From contig NZ_VISL01000001.1 of NCBI RefSeq assembly GCF_007827465.1, forward strand, positions 563,001 to 627,000: a DNA stretch of 64,000 nucleotides, written 5' to 3'. Below, piece after piece: positions 52,009 through 60,890 of this stretch. Position 1 is the first letter of the stretch. Every line of letters starts with the position of its first letter. Source of the stretch: Dokdonia sp. Hel_I_53 (lineage in GTDB: Bacteria; Bacteroidota; Bacteroidia; Flavobacteriales; Flavobacteriaceae). The notes beneath the pieces are model-generated. The model was not told the origin of the DNA. It made no database searches and worked only from the letters and a program-made list of their open reading frames with translations. A program made the translations under genes and the position numbers.

Positions 52009-53280
52009 ATGGCAGAATCTGAATTATATTTTTACAAAGGAAACGAAGAAGTTTTAAAGAAAATAAAAGACAAATCAGATGAAAAAACTGAATCGGCTCT
52101 TCTAAATAAAATTCAAGATTCTTTTAATAAAGTTCTCGATGGAAAGAATCTATCCTTTCTTTTGGGTTCTGGCTGTTCCTCATATCAAATTCAGAATAGT
52201 GATGAAGAATGGGAAGAAATAGGCATCCCGACAATGGCACCACTTGCTAAAAACTTTTATGCTAACATTCTAACAGAAGATGACCGAAATTGGCTAAAAG
52301 ACGATGTAAAACTTGATATTACGTCAACTACATTCCAAAACAATTTAGAAACTTTTTTAGGCACACTTCACAGTCTTATATATTTTTATGAAACTACCAA
52401 TCAAAATGGAACGGACGAATTTAAAAAGGTCAAAGGTATCATTGATAAAGCAAGAAATTTCCTTTTAGAACAATGTCTGAATGAGACTAAACGTAGCAAT
52501 GAAGATGACATAGAATTGGTAAATCTTTATAAAATGTTTTATCGCAAACTTTTATACAGAAATGCAAATCTTCCAAAACCAAGCATATTTACAACAAACT
52601 ATGACTTGTACTCTGAAATCGCACTTGACAGTTTAGGAATACATTACGTAAATGGATTTTCAGGTGGTATAAAAAAATATTTTAATCCGACCATTTTTAA
52701 TTATGCACTAGCTGAAAAAATGGATTTATCACAAGGTAAATGGAGTGTTATTGATAATTTCATTTATCTATACAAAATACACGGTTCTATAAACTGGGTT
52801 CAGGACGAAGAACAGACCAAACTTTTTAGAGTTAGAGAAATTCAAGAAACAAGTTTAGAAAACCTCAAAAAAAAGGATGTTATAATGATACATCCTACAC
52901 CTCTAAAACAAAATGCAAGTATGGGAAGTCCATATTCAGATTTGTTTAGAGAATTTCAGAAAAGGTTAATGAGGAATAACAATATACTTATTTCTCTTGG
53001 CTATAGCTTCAGCGATGAGCATATAAACAATCTTATATATCAGGCATTTACAATACCGTCTTTCCGATTAATCGTGTTTGGAGATTTTGCTAAAAGTGAT
53101 GAAATCAAAAAACTAAAATCACTAAATGACCCAAGAATCTGGATTGTAGGTGGTAAGTTAGAAAACGGAGAAAGTTTACATTATTTTAAAGGTTTTATTG
53201 AGCAAATTTTACCAGACTTAAGTAATGACGAAATTGATGACAAAATCGATAATGCTATAAAAACTCTATTTCCAAGATAA
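52009..53280 (+). CDS. SIR2-domain protein of a SIR2-HerA defence pair
   Basis: A 423-residue protein with a SIR2-like (sirtuin-fold NADase) domain. LLGSGCSS near residue 51 is the NAD-binding glycine-rich loop; FTTNYDLYSE near 196 and YKIHGSINW near 259 are the SIR2 family blocks with the catalytic-type His, and LISLGYSFSDEHINNLIY near 325 is the later SIR2_2 signature. In known SIR2-HerA systems this subunit depletes NAD+ on infection. Translationally coupled to the HerA gene (TAATG overlap at 53278-53282). The pair is the cargo of cassette C2. Confidence 0.88.
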   Translation: MAESELYFYKGNEEVLKKIKDKSDEKTESALLNKIQDSFNKVLDGKNLSFLLGSGCSSYQIQNSDEEWEEIGIPTMAPLAKNFYANILTEDDRNWLKDDVKLDITSTTFQNNLETFLGTLHSLIYFYETTNQNGTDEFKKVKGIIDKARNFLLEQCLNETKRSNEDDIELVNLYKMFYRKLLYRNANLPKPSIFTTNYDLYSEIALDSLGIHYVNGFSGGIKKYFNPTIFNYALAEKMDLSQGKWSVIDNFIYLYKIHGSINWVQDEEQTKLFRVREIQETSLENLKKKDVIMIHPTPLKQNASMGSPYSDLFREFQKRLMRNNNILISLGYSFSDEHINNLIYQAFTIPSFRLIVFGDFAKSDEIKKLKSLNDPRIWIVGGKLENGESLHYFKGFIEQILPDLSNDEIDDKIDNAIKTLFPR

Positions 53281-55364
53281 TGAATAGAGAAGATAAGCAA
53301 AGAGTTATTGGTAAAGTAGTAGCAATAAATTCAGACAGATTTACTGTTGAATTATTAAGTGGTATTGACAATTTTAACATTAGCGGATTTGATGATATCC
53401 ATTATTTTGCTCAACTTAACAGCTACGTTGTGCTACCGTATCAAAATTATTTTATAGTATCGGAAGTATCTGGAGTTCGAGAAAAAGAGCTAAATGTACC
53501 TTTCAGTAATCCTAAAGAACAAATTTTAAGTAAAAGTACTACTGGTAAATATCTAGAAATACTTCCTATTGGCACACTAAAACCAGTTGATGAAAATCCA
53601 GATTATTATAAATTTGAATTTGGAGTTAGTGTTTATCCTGCATTATATACAGACGTTCTTTACATAAAAGAAAAAGAACTTGATGCCATTTTTAATGTTA
53701 AGGAACAAATTGAGATAGTTTGTGAAAAACCTAGTGAACACAAAGAAAAATGTGATTGTGAAAAGAGAAGATATAAAACGCTTTCAATTGGCACTTCCAC
53801 TATATTCCCAGATTATGAAGTTAAAATTGATATAGATAAATTCTTTGCTGGTCATTCTGCTGTTTTAGGAAATACAGGAAGTGGTAAATCTTGTACAATT
53901 TCTTCAATTCTTCAGTCTATTTATAAGCTGTCAAATCATAGTGCTGTAGGAAGTACATTCATTGTGTTTGATGTAAATGGCGAATACAAACAGGCTTTTA
54001 GTGAGATATCTGAAAACACAGATATTGAAGTGCAAAATTTCTGTATTGGGAGTTCGGACAAGGATGTAAAAGAATTCACGCTACCTCATTGGTTTTTGAC
54101 TATTGATGAATGGGCTTTACTTCTTCAAGCAACAGAAAAAACTCAAATACCAATATTAAGAAACGCACTAGGTTTAGCATCTGTTTTTTCTATTGGAGAA
54201 AATGTCAATGAACTCAAAAATCATATTTTGGCAACGTGCATAAGTGAGATTTTAAGAGATGAAACTAGCAGTCCATCAAAATCCGATAGGATAATATCGA
54301 TACTTCAAAAATTCAATACAGCTGAAATATCATTAACAACAGAATTTACTTTTATCGACCAAGATGATAATGAGCATAATTCTGTACGTATTGGGAATCA
54401 AAACGTCAGGCTTAATTTAAGAAACTGCTTGTATGTTCATTTTGGTGTAATAGTAGGTACTGAACAATTACACTATTTCCTTGAACAAACTAACGAAGAC
54501 GGTTTATCACTTTTTATTCAAGAAAAATTTCAAATGCCTTCTTATGAAAAATACCAAAAATTCACATTTGATATTATAGAAGATGCTCTCGATTTAGCTT
54601 TGTTATATGAAGAAGCACACGGAAATAGACATATTAGAGACTATTGTTCTTCGTTAATTACAAGAGTAAAAAGTATCAAGGACAGAACTGATTTTAATTT
54701 TCTAAAAAAAGATGAAGGCAATATAAGTGAGTATAAAAACAGTTTGATTGGATTAAATGAAGTAGAAGCTCAAAAATTAAAAACTAGTCAAATAATTATT
54801 ATAGACATAAGTGCAGTAGAAGATGAAATTGTGGAAGTAATATCTTGTGTTATATCTCGTATAATTTATGAAAGTGTTAAGGACATAAATCCTCGAAATT
54901 CATATCCAGTAAATCTAATTTTGGAAGAAGCTCATAGATATATTTCACGAAATCCGATGGGAACATTCCTTAAAGCAAATAAGATTTTCGACTCAATTGC
55001 TAAAGAAGGGAGAAAATTTGGACTGTTACTTTTAGTTTCATCACAAAGACCAAGTGAATTATCTAAAACAGTATTATCTCAATGCAGTAATTTCATAGTC
55101 CACAGAATACAAAATCCAGAAGACCTTGCACATATTCGACAAATTACACCGCATATTTCCGAAACGATTTTGAGGAGAATGCCATCTATTCCGACTCAAC
55201 ACGCTTTGATTTTTGGTCATTCGGTAAATCTTCCGACAACCTTTAAGGTTCACGAAGCAAAACCATTGCCCAAAAGTGATAATAATAGAATAAGCGAAAA
55301 TTGGTTCAGGCAAAAAGGATTTTCATTAACGGAAAATTTAGAAACACTAGATGATGAAGAATAA
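53280..55364 (+). CDS. HerA-like ATPase of a SIR2-HerA defence pair
   Basis: A 694-residue HerA/FtsK-class hexameric ATPase. An N-terminal HAS-barrel (about 5-60) precedes the ATPase core with Walker A GNTGSGKS (197-204) and a Walker B in NLILEEAHRYI near 545; the catalytic Arg and the SSQRPSELSKT sensor region follow. In known systems HerA binds the SIR2 subunit in a large complex and controls its activity, with DNA translocation as the sensing step. It overlaps the SIR2 stop by one base. DUF87 domain length and motifs are normal; no nuclease domain. Confidence 0.9.
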   Translation: MNREDKQRVIGKVVAINSDRFTVELLSGIDNFNISGFDDIHYFAQLNSYVVLPYQNYFIVSEVSGVREKELNVPFSNPKEQILSKSTTGKYLEILPIGTLKPVDENPDYYKFEFGVSVYPALYTDVLYIKEKELDAIFNVKEQIEIVCEKPSEHKEKCDCEKRRYKTLSIGTSTIFPDYEVKIDIDKFFAGHSAVLGNTGSGKSCTISSILQSIYKLSNHSAVGSTFIVFDVNGEYKQAFSEISENTDIEVQNFCIGSSDKDVKEFTLPHWFLTIDEWALLLQATEKTQIPILRNALGLASVFSIGENVNELKNHILATCISEILRDETSSPSKSDRIISILQKFNTAEISLTTEFTFIDQDDNEHNSVRIGNQNVRLNLRNCLYVHFGVIVGTEQLHYFLEQTNEDGLSLFIQEKFQMPSYEKYQKFTFDIIEDALDLALLYEEAHGNRHIRDYCSSLITRVKSIKDRTDFNFLKKDEGNISEYKNSLIGLNEVEAQKLKTSQIIIIDISAVEDEIVEVISCVISRIIYESVKDINPRNSYPVNLILEEAHRYISRNPMGTFLKANKIFDSIAKEGRKFGLLLLVSSQRPSELSKTVLSQCSNFIVHRIQNPEDLAHIRQITPHISETILRRMPSIPTQHALIFGHSVNLPTTFKVHEAKPLPKSDNNRISENWFRQKGFSLTENLETLDDEE

Positions 55365-55507
55365 AATGCCAAAGCTAAAAGCCATACACATTCGCAATTC
55401 GCTAAAGCCAACGCTACGCCCAAAATTGCAAAAGAGTATGTCTTGCCAACGCTCACTTCCGAACTAAATAACAAACATCGGAAAACCAAGCTGAACGTGA
55501 AAAGCAC

Positions 55508-55699
55508 TATACACAACAACGTGTATAAAACATAGCTATTATAGGCTTTCCGAGAGGTTTTTGTATATTTACAAAATGCGCCAAATTTTTTATTTGGTTA
55601 TATTATAAAAGAAATTTAAACATAAAAATAAAAAATTCGGCTCGTGCTAAATCCGAAAAGTAAGCATCTTTTTATACGCTACGTTTCATACACAAGACC
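55508..55699 (+). other. attC-like palindromic site S2, end of cassette C2
   Basis: Starts TATACACAAC, complementary (9 of 10) to GTTGTGCATA at the cassette start (51818). Arms GTGTATAAAACATAGC (55521-55536) and GCTACGTTTCATACAC (55678-55693). Relative to S1, A-to-G in the left arm is matched by T-to-C in the right, a compensatory change. The next unit starts G-TGGCAG at 55700. Confidence 0.8.
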
Positions 55700-56199
55700 G
55701 TGGCAGTCTGATTGGCTAGAGGGCTTGCATACTTATAAAAGTTTATAATTATCGAAAGTTGTTGCTCATCTGCATATTACCGCTTCGTCGTATGGCTCCG
55801 CTGTAAAATTCATAACCATCTTAAGAAATACATAAACGGTAAAGTTTCTGGCTTTGTTAAAATTAGGTATACATCAAAAGTAAATTTTAAAGCTCCTAGC
55901 ATCGTTTTAATAATATTTAGTAGAGAGATTCAATTTGAGATCTATATGCCTTCCTCTCGTTCGTGCCTCACTCGTCGGAGGCATGGCTAAAAATGCCTAA
56001 AAGCATACAGCTCAATTATAGAAAAATCGAAACGTAGTTGCAACCAGCTACAACTCAAGCATAAAGCGAATGAGGCATTTTTGAAAGCTCTATGTGCGGC
56101 CACAAAATTCACAAATAAGTGTATATTTAGACAAAACAAACAAAGACCCACAAATAAAGCAAATCAGCAAAATGCCGCACTCGCTTTATGCAGTGGCCT
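55700..56199 (+). repeat. Non-coding array unit A3/T3 (diverged)
   Basis: Matches A1/T1 on both sides, but the right end of A and the left end of T are replaced by about 90 bp carrying CTCTCGTTCGTGCCTCACTC-type sequence and a GCCTC/GAGGC hairpin. The closing complement of GTGGCAG is therefore lost, while the T right arm GCAGTGGCCT is kept. Cassette C3 starts at 56200. Confidence 0.85.
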
Positions 56200-56222
56200 G
56201 TTGTGCATAATGCGAAAAAACT

Positions 56223-58424
56223 ATGAGCGAAGAAAAATTTCATTTCGAAATACCAAAAGATAACATACGAAATATTAAGTATGATAAGCACGGTTTCGCA
56301 CCTTCAGTACAGCGTATTAGCCATACCGACCACGGACAAAAACTAAAGGTTCAAACTCAAGATTTTATTACTACCGAGTTTAAGAAAAAGGATATTGAGT
56401 ATACAAGTGATTTATATCTTCAAATTGAAACACCTGAGAAAATAACTATCAAAAGTCAAAAACTAAAAATTGAAAATCTAGGATTTGAATTATTATCATT
56501 CTCTGCTAAAAATGAATCGATTGGAACTGCAAAAATTGGAAAGGAAAAATTAAATTTATTTGAACAAAGACTCGAGAATTATATATCCAGTCCAGAAAAT
56601 ACTGGTAAAACTTATTTTGCGCCTATTGAAAGTATTTCAAGTATTCCGCCTGAAAACAAAATAGATGAAACAATCGATTACGAATCTAATGAAAGGATAG
56701 AAATTGTTATTAATCTCTTTAATGCTATAACATCAAAAGAATTACTTGCTATTACAAATTCAATTGAAGCGGAACTTAGACAATTTTCTGATGATGTGAA
56801 AAAGCGGAATTTTAAAAATGGTGTGGCTTCATTGCATTGCACAATTCAAGCAAAGTATTTACCACAACTTGCAACTGATTTTTCTACCATAAAAGAAATA
56901 AAAACCAGTCAAACATTCGTTGTACCTCAATCAACACCTTCTGATGCTCTTCCTAATCCACTAACCATAAACCCTGTTAAATCAGACTCTCTAGTTTGCA
57001 TAGTTGACTCTGGAATTAACAAAAATGGAATAATGGATAACCTCATAAAAGAACATCTAATATATATTAATTCAACTTCGATAGATTGTGATTATAATCA
57101 CGGAACTTTTGTTGCTAGCAGGTGTGTTTTTGGAGATGATATTGACAATTGCCTAGGCACTCACAGTTTAAGTCCTTACTTTAATTTAATTGATTTGTCT
57201 GTCTTTGGAGTAAATAATCTTGGGCAAGTTATTGGCCCAAGTGAATTTTTATTAAGAACTGCAATTGAAGACACAGTAGATAAGTATGCAGGAATAGTTC
57301 AAGTATATAATTTGTCATTAGGTGCTGACACGCCAATTAAAGATTCAGAGTTTTCAGATTTGGCAAAATTGTTAGATTTTTTGTCTAAAGAATATAAAGT
57401 GTTATTTGTAGTTGCTGCTGGTAATATTCGCAGCTTGTTAGGAACTTTCCCAACTGACCATTATGGCAGTCCACTTTCCAGAATTGGTTGTCCCGCAGAA
57501 TCATTACTAGGTTTAACTGTTGGTTCAATTGCAAAACATACCAATGGAACAGCTTTATCTGACGTGAATTTTGTTTCGCCTTTTTCACGAAAAGGACCAG
57601 GAGCGGATAATGGAATTAAACCTGAATTAGTTGCTCACGGTGGAAATCTAATCGACCCTTATTCTAACTCACCGCGTATTTCAACTTATGGTATTTCAAA
57701 AGATGGAAAAAATTTATCTGTGGACAATGGCACAAGCCATTCTGCACCTATAATTACTCAATATGCTCAAAGACTCTTTGACGCATACCCACAAAGTGAC
57801 CCGAACTTAGTAAAAGGACTTTTATGTCACTTTACAGAGCCAAGAAGCAATCACGATGAGTTGAGCGAATCTGGTTTAAATTATGTCGGTTTTGGCGAGC
57901 CAAATATAGAAAGAGCATTAACCGCAGGTAATTTCAATGCAGCTTATATATATGAAGGACAATTAGACCAAGATAATTATCAATTCATAGGCTTTCATAT
58001 TCCATCTTCTTTAAGAGCTGATGAAGAAGATACAAAGTTACGTGTAAAAATAACCGTTACTTATGACCCACCAGTAAATCCTGATAATGACAAAGAATAT
58101 TCAGAAGCAAGAATAACTGCAACGCTGATAAAAAATACGGATAGAGGTATGAAAGACATAGCAATTTCAGCAGAAGATAAATACAACCTACCTTGGAATC
58201 CAATAATTCAATTTGAGAAAAACTTTAGCAGGTCTTATTCCGCAGGTTTTTGGGAATTAAGACTTAGACTTTACACTCGTGGTAAAGTAAAAGATGATTA
58301 TTTACAAGATTATTCCGTTGTTGTAGAAATTATTGATGATAATAAAAAAACTGATGTTTATGCTGATGTTGAAAATGAGTTTTCTGATATTTACAAAAAG
58401 ATTAAGGTTACGATAGCGGCATAA
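56223..58424 (+). CDS. Subtilisin-like serine protease (S8), cassette C3
   Basis: A 733-residue intracellular-type subtilase; no signal peptide. The catalytic triad is Asp262 (VDSGI), His293 (NHGTFVAS) and Ser505 (NGTSHSAP), with oxyanion Asn401 (VAAGN). An unusual N-terminal half (about 1-250) carries no known protease prodomain and resembles the N-terminal part of S8 proteases found beside AAA ATPases in bacterial conflict loci (from memory). Here no ATPase partner is in the cassette. The C-terminal ~170 residues form a beta-rich domain. Probably a defence or toxin-type protease; the trigger is unknown. Confidence 0.85.
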   Translation: MSEEKFHFEIPKDNIRNIKYDKHGFAPSVQRISHTDHGQKLKVQTQDFITTEFKKKDIEYTSDLYLQIETPEKITIKSQKLKIENLGFELLSFSAKNESIGTAKIGKEKLNLFEQRLENYISSPENTGKTYFAPIESISSIPPENKIDETIDYESNERIEIVINLFNAITSKELLAITNSIEAELRQFSDDVKKRNFKNGVASLHCTIQAKYLPQLATDFSTIKEIKTSQTFVVPQSTPSDALPNPLTINPVKSDSLVCIVDSGINKNGIMDNLIKEHLIYINSTSIDCDYNHGTFVASRCVFGDDIDNCLGTHSLSPYFNLIDLSVFGVNNLGQVIGPSEFLLRTAIEDTVDKYAGIVQVYNLSLGADTPIKDSEFSDLAKLLDFLSKEYKVLFVVAAGNIRSLLGTFPTDHYGSPLSRIGCPAESLLGLTVGSIAKHTNGTALSDVNFVSPFSRKGPGADNGIKPELVAHGGNLIDPYSNSPRISTYGISKDGKNLSVDNGTSHSAPIITQYAQRLFDAYPQSDPNLVKGLLCHFTEPRSNHDELSESGLNYVGFGEPNIERALTAGNFNAAYIYEGQLDQDNYQFIGFHIPSSLRADEEDTKLRVKITVTYDPPVNPDNDKEYSEARITATLIKNTDRGMKDIAISAEDKYNLPWNPIIQFEKNFSRSYSAGFWELRLRLYTRGKVKDDYLQDYSVVVEIIDDNKKTDVYADVENEFSDIYKKIKVTIAA

Positions 58425-58428
58425 GCAC

Positions 58429-58621
58429 TATGCACAACAATGTATATAAAACATAGCTATTACAGGCTTTCCGAAAGGTTTGGCTGTATTTGCGAAGACC
58501 GCCAAATTTTTAAATTTGGCTTTTTGAGAAATTAAGATAAAAAGAAAAATTTAAAAATTCGGCTCGTGTATAATCCGAAACGTTAGTGCCTTTTTACACG
58601 CTACGTTTCATATACGGAGAC
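58429..58621 (+). other. attC-like palindromic site S3, end of cassette C3
   Basis: Starts TATGCACAAC, the exact complement of GTTGTGCATA at 56200. Arms GTATATAAAACATAGC (58442-58457) and GCTACGTTTCATATAC (58600-58615). Unlike the other S sites it is followed directly by the next cargo cassette, whose first bases are GTTGGCACAC (58622), with no A/T unit between. Confidence 0.8.
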
Positions 58622-58650
58622 GTTGGCACACATAAAGCGAAAATCATAAA

Positions 58651-59919
58651 ATGAAATTACATATAACTCTAATAACAATGATTTTAACGACAAATTTATT
58701 TTGTCAAGAGTTAAAAACGATAATTCCCATAGAAGGAGAAACATTTGACTTTGGAATTGAAGTCCAAAATGATTGGAAAAAAAGAGACCAACTATTAGAA
58801 GATTTAGCCAATGAAAAAAAGAGTTGGGATAATTTAACAGAAGAAGAAAATGAACTTTTTGAAAAATATGACGAAACCTATGAAAGTATGTGGGATGTCG
58901 AAGGAGGCGGTTGTAGTTGGTACTGTGGAGCTGGTGAATATAGCGTAACAACATCATCTGAATTATCGTCAAACGGTAAATTAGATTACAAAGCGAAAAA
59001 CCTAACTGATTTTAGTTACCAAACTGCTTGGGTAGAAGGGAAAAAAGGCTACGGAATAGGAGAATTTATCAATTTTAGTTTTGCACCTACGCATCCAAGA
59101 GTAACAACAATAATCTTCGCTAACGGTTATGTGAAAAGTGAAAAGGCTTGGAAAGACAACTCGAGAGTACATAAATTAAAAATGCTTATTAACAATGAAC
59201 CATATGCTATAATTGAATTAAAAGATATTTATTCAAAACAAATAATTGAGCTTGAAAAACCTCTAGGAAATTCAGATAGGAAAGATTTTGACAAATTAAA
59301 AGAGAAAGATAATTGGAATATAAAATTTGAAATCCTATCTATTTATAAAGGAGACAAATATGATGACACCGCAATTTCAGAGATTTACTTTGATGGTTTG
59401 GATGTTCATTGCTTGGCTAAAGGAACATTAATAACCATGAGTGATAGAACACTCAAAAAAATAGAAGATTTAAAAGTAGGAGACGAAATACTGTCTTATA
59501 ACAAAGAGACTGGTGAATATGAAAGTTCTATCATAAAAGAATTAGCAAGTCAAATTCATAAAGACCTTATCAATATCGAGTTCTCAAATGGAATCCAATT
59601 AACCTGTACAAAAGACCATCCTTTTTTAGCAAAAAATCTTAGTTGGACTTCGATGAACCCTAAAAAGACAGAAAGAGACTATGAAATAAATGATGTAATA
59701 CAACTTAAAGTAAGAACTAAAGTTAGAAATCTAAAAAGCGAATTAGAAGTTGTAAAAATTACTGAGATTAAAGAAGAGCAGATTACTTACACAATTGTTG
59801 ACTTAAGCAAAAACAAGACATTCGTTGCAAACGGAATAATTACCGGGATTGAAAAATTACGTGTGCCAACAATGTATAAAAATAATAGCGGTTTAATCGC
59901 TAAAACGAAAGTGAAATAA
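58651..59919 (+). CDS. Secreted protein with NADase-type glycan-binding-like domain and Hint domain, cassette C4
   Basis: A 422-residue exported protein (signal peptide about 1-19). Residues about 95-250 match the NADase-type glycan-binding domain family (TAWVEGKKGYGIGEFINFSF, FANGYVKSEKAWKDN, DDTAISEIYFDG). From Cys254 (DVHCLAKGT) to GIITG near 400 is a Hint (intein/hedgehog-type) domain with CTKDHPF (His323) and VANGIITG; such domains can cut or splice the polypeptide. The last 19 residues (from Arg404) are encoded by the cassette's closing repeat and the S4 site, so the reading frame continues across the recombination site. Possibly a self-processing toxin-like surface protein (inference). 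Confidence 0.8.
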   Translation: MKLHITLITMILTTNLFCQELKTIIPIEGETFDFGIEVQNDWKKRDQLLEDLANEKKSWDNLTEEENELFEKYDETYESMWDVEGGGCSWYCGAGEYSVTTSSELSSNGKLDYKAKNLTDFSYQTAWVEGKKGYGIGEFINFSFAPTHPRVTTIIFANGYVKSEKAWKDNSRVHKLKMLINNEPYAIIELKDIYSKQIIELEKPLGNSDRKDFDKLKEKDNWNIKFEILSIYKGDKYDDTAISEIYFDGLDVHCLAKGTLITMSDRTLKKIEDLKVGDEILSYNKETGEYESSIIKELASQIHKDLINIEFSNGIQLTCTKDHPFLAKNLSWTSMNPKKTERDYEINDVIQLKVRTKVRNLKSELEVVKITEIKEEQITYTIVDLSKNKTFVANGIITGIEKLRVPTMYKNNSGLIAKTKVK

Positions 59920-59989
59920 TAACAAAAAAGGTCTATGTTTAACCGAAAAGTTAGTGCGTGTAAAATCGCTACTATTCTTATACTAGACC
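59861..59989 (+). other. attC-like palindromic site S4, end of cassette C4
   Basis: Starts GTGTGCCAAC, the exact complement of GTTGGCACAC at 58622. Arms GTATAAAAATAATAGCG (59874-59890) and CGCTACTATTCTTATAC (59967-59983). Compared with S1 several arm bases differ in both arms while the pairing and the two mismatches are kept. Its first part overlaps the end of the Hint gene. At 129 bp it is the shortest of the four; the inner palindrome is missing. Confidence 0.75.
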
Positions 59990-60560
59990 CTGGCAGTCTG
60001 ATTGGCTAGAGGGCTCGCATACTTATAATAGTATATAATTATCGAAGGCAAAAGCATTCCAGCGCATTAACGCGTGGTCGTATGGCTCCGCTGTAAAATT
60101 CATAACCATCTTAAGGAATACATAAGCGGTAAAGTTTGTGGCTTTGTCAAGATTAGGAATACATCAAAAGTAAATTTTACAGCTCCTGACATCTTCCTCT
60201 CATTCGTACCTCTTTTATCGGTAATGAGTCTTAATCAGTAAGCCTTCCTCTCAACAGCATCATCCTCTCGATCGTGCCTCTCTCGTCGGTGATGGGATTC
60301 GTCGGAGGCAGGGCTAAAAATGCCTTAAAGCATACAGCTAAATTATAGACCAATCGAAACGTAGTTGCAATTTTTGCATTCCTCTTAGTCGCTATGCTCC
60401 TGCGTCGGATGCAAGAACTCAAGCATAAAGCGAATGAGGCAAGTTTAAAAGCTCTATGTGCGGCTCATAGATTCACAAATAAGTGTTTGTTTTGGACAAC
60501 ATAAAAACTCACATCTAAAGCAAATCAGTAAAATCCCAAACTCTTTTTATGCAGAGGCCT
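59990..60560 (+). repeat. Non-coding array unit A4/T4 (most diverged)
   Basis: The left half keeps TGGCAGTCTGATTGGCTAGA, then diverges; it carries several pyrimidine-rich inserts (CCTCTCATTCGTACCTC, CCTCTCGATCGTGCCTC) like those in A3. The T end is GCAGAGGCCT-GTTT rather than GCAGTGGCCT-GTTG. After it, TCCATTAATTTGAAAAAA resembles the first bases of cassette C1 (CCAGTAATTTGAAAAAA) but no cargo gene follows, so this may be the remnant of a lost cassette. Confidence 0.75.
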
Positions 60561-60570
60561 GTTTCCATTA

Positions 60571-60890
60571 ATTTGAAAAAATACCTATTAGTGGGTTTTA
60601 CAAGTAAATCATTTCTCCCCTAAAATAGTAGAAATAAATCAAACAAAATATCATGAGTAACATTGCTAAACCTTATACGAAAAGAATTTAAGAGGAACTT
60701 CAAAATATTTTAAGCTAATTGGGAATCAGGAGGTCCAATTGAACATTAGCTAAAGTAGAATTATATTAAAAAAATATCTCGATATTTAATTTACACACCT
60801 TGGTGCAAAGTTTATAGCGGATTTTTAATATCTGCCAACTGAAATTATTTCCGAACTGTAACACTAAGCGCTTTTTCACTACATATTAGT
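60571..60890. other. Right flank of the array, no gene
   Basis: 320 bp, AT-rich. No complement of the last unit's first bases was found here, so the array seems to end at about 60560. No terminator or repeat is evident. Confidence 0.55.

Noticed and set aside
56081..56263. 60-residue ORF at the T3/C3 junction
   Set aside because: Its frame is made of T repeat sequence and crosses into the start of the subtilase gene in another frame; a chance ORF.
50051..60560. CRISPR array
   Set aside because: The repeats are hundreds of bases long, few, and enclose whole genes; no short evenly spaced direct repeats and no cas genes are present.
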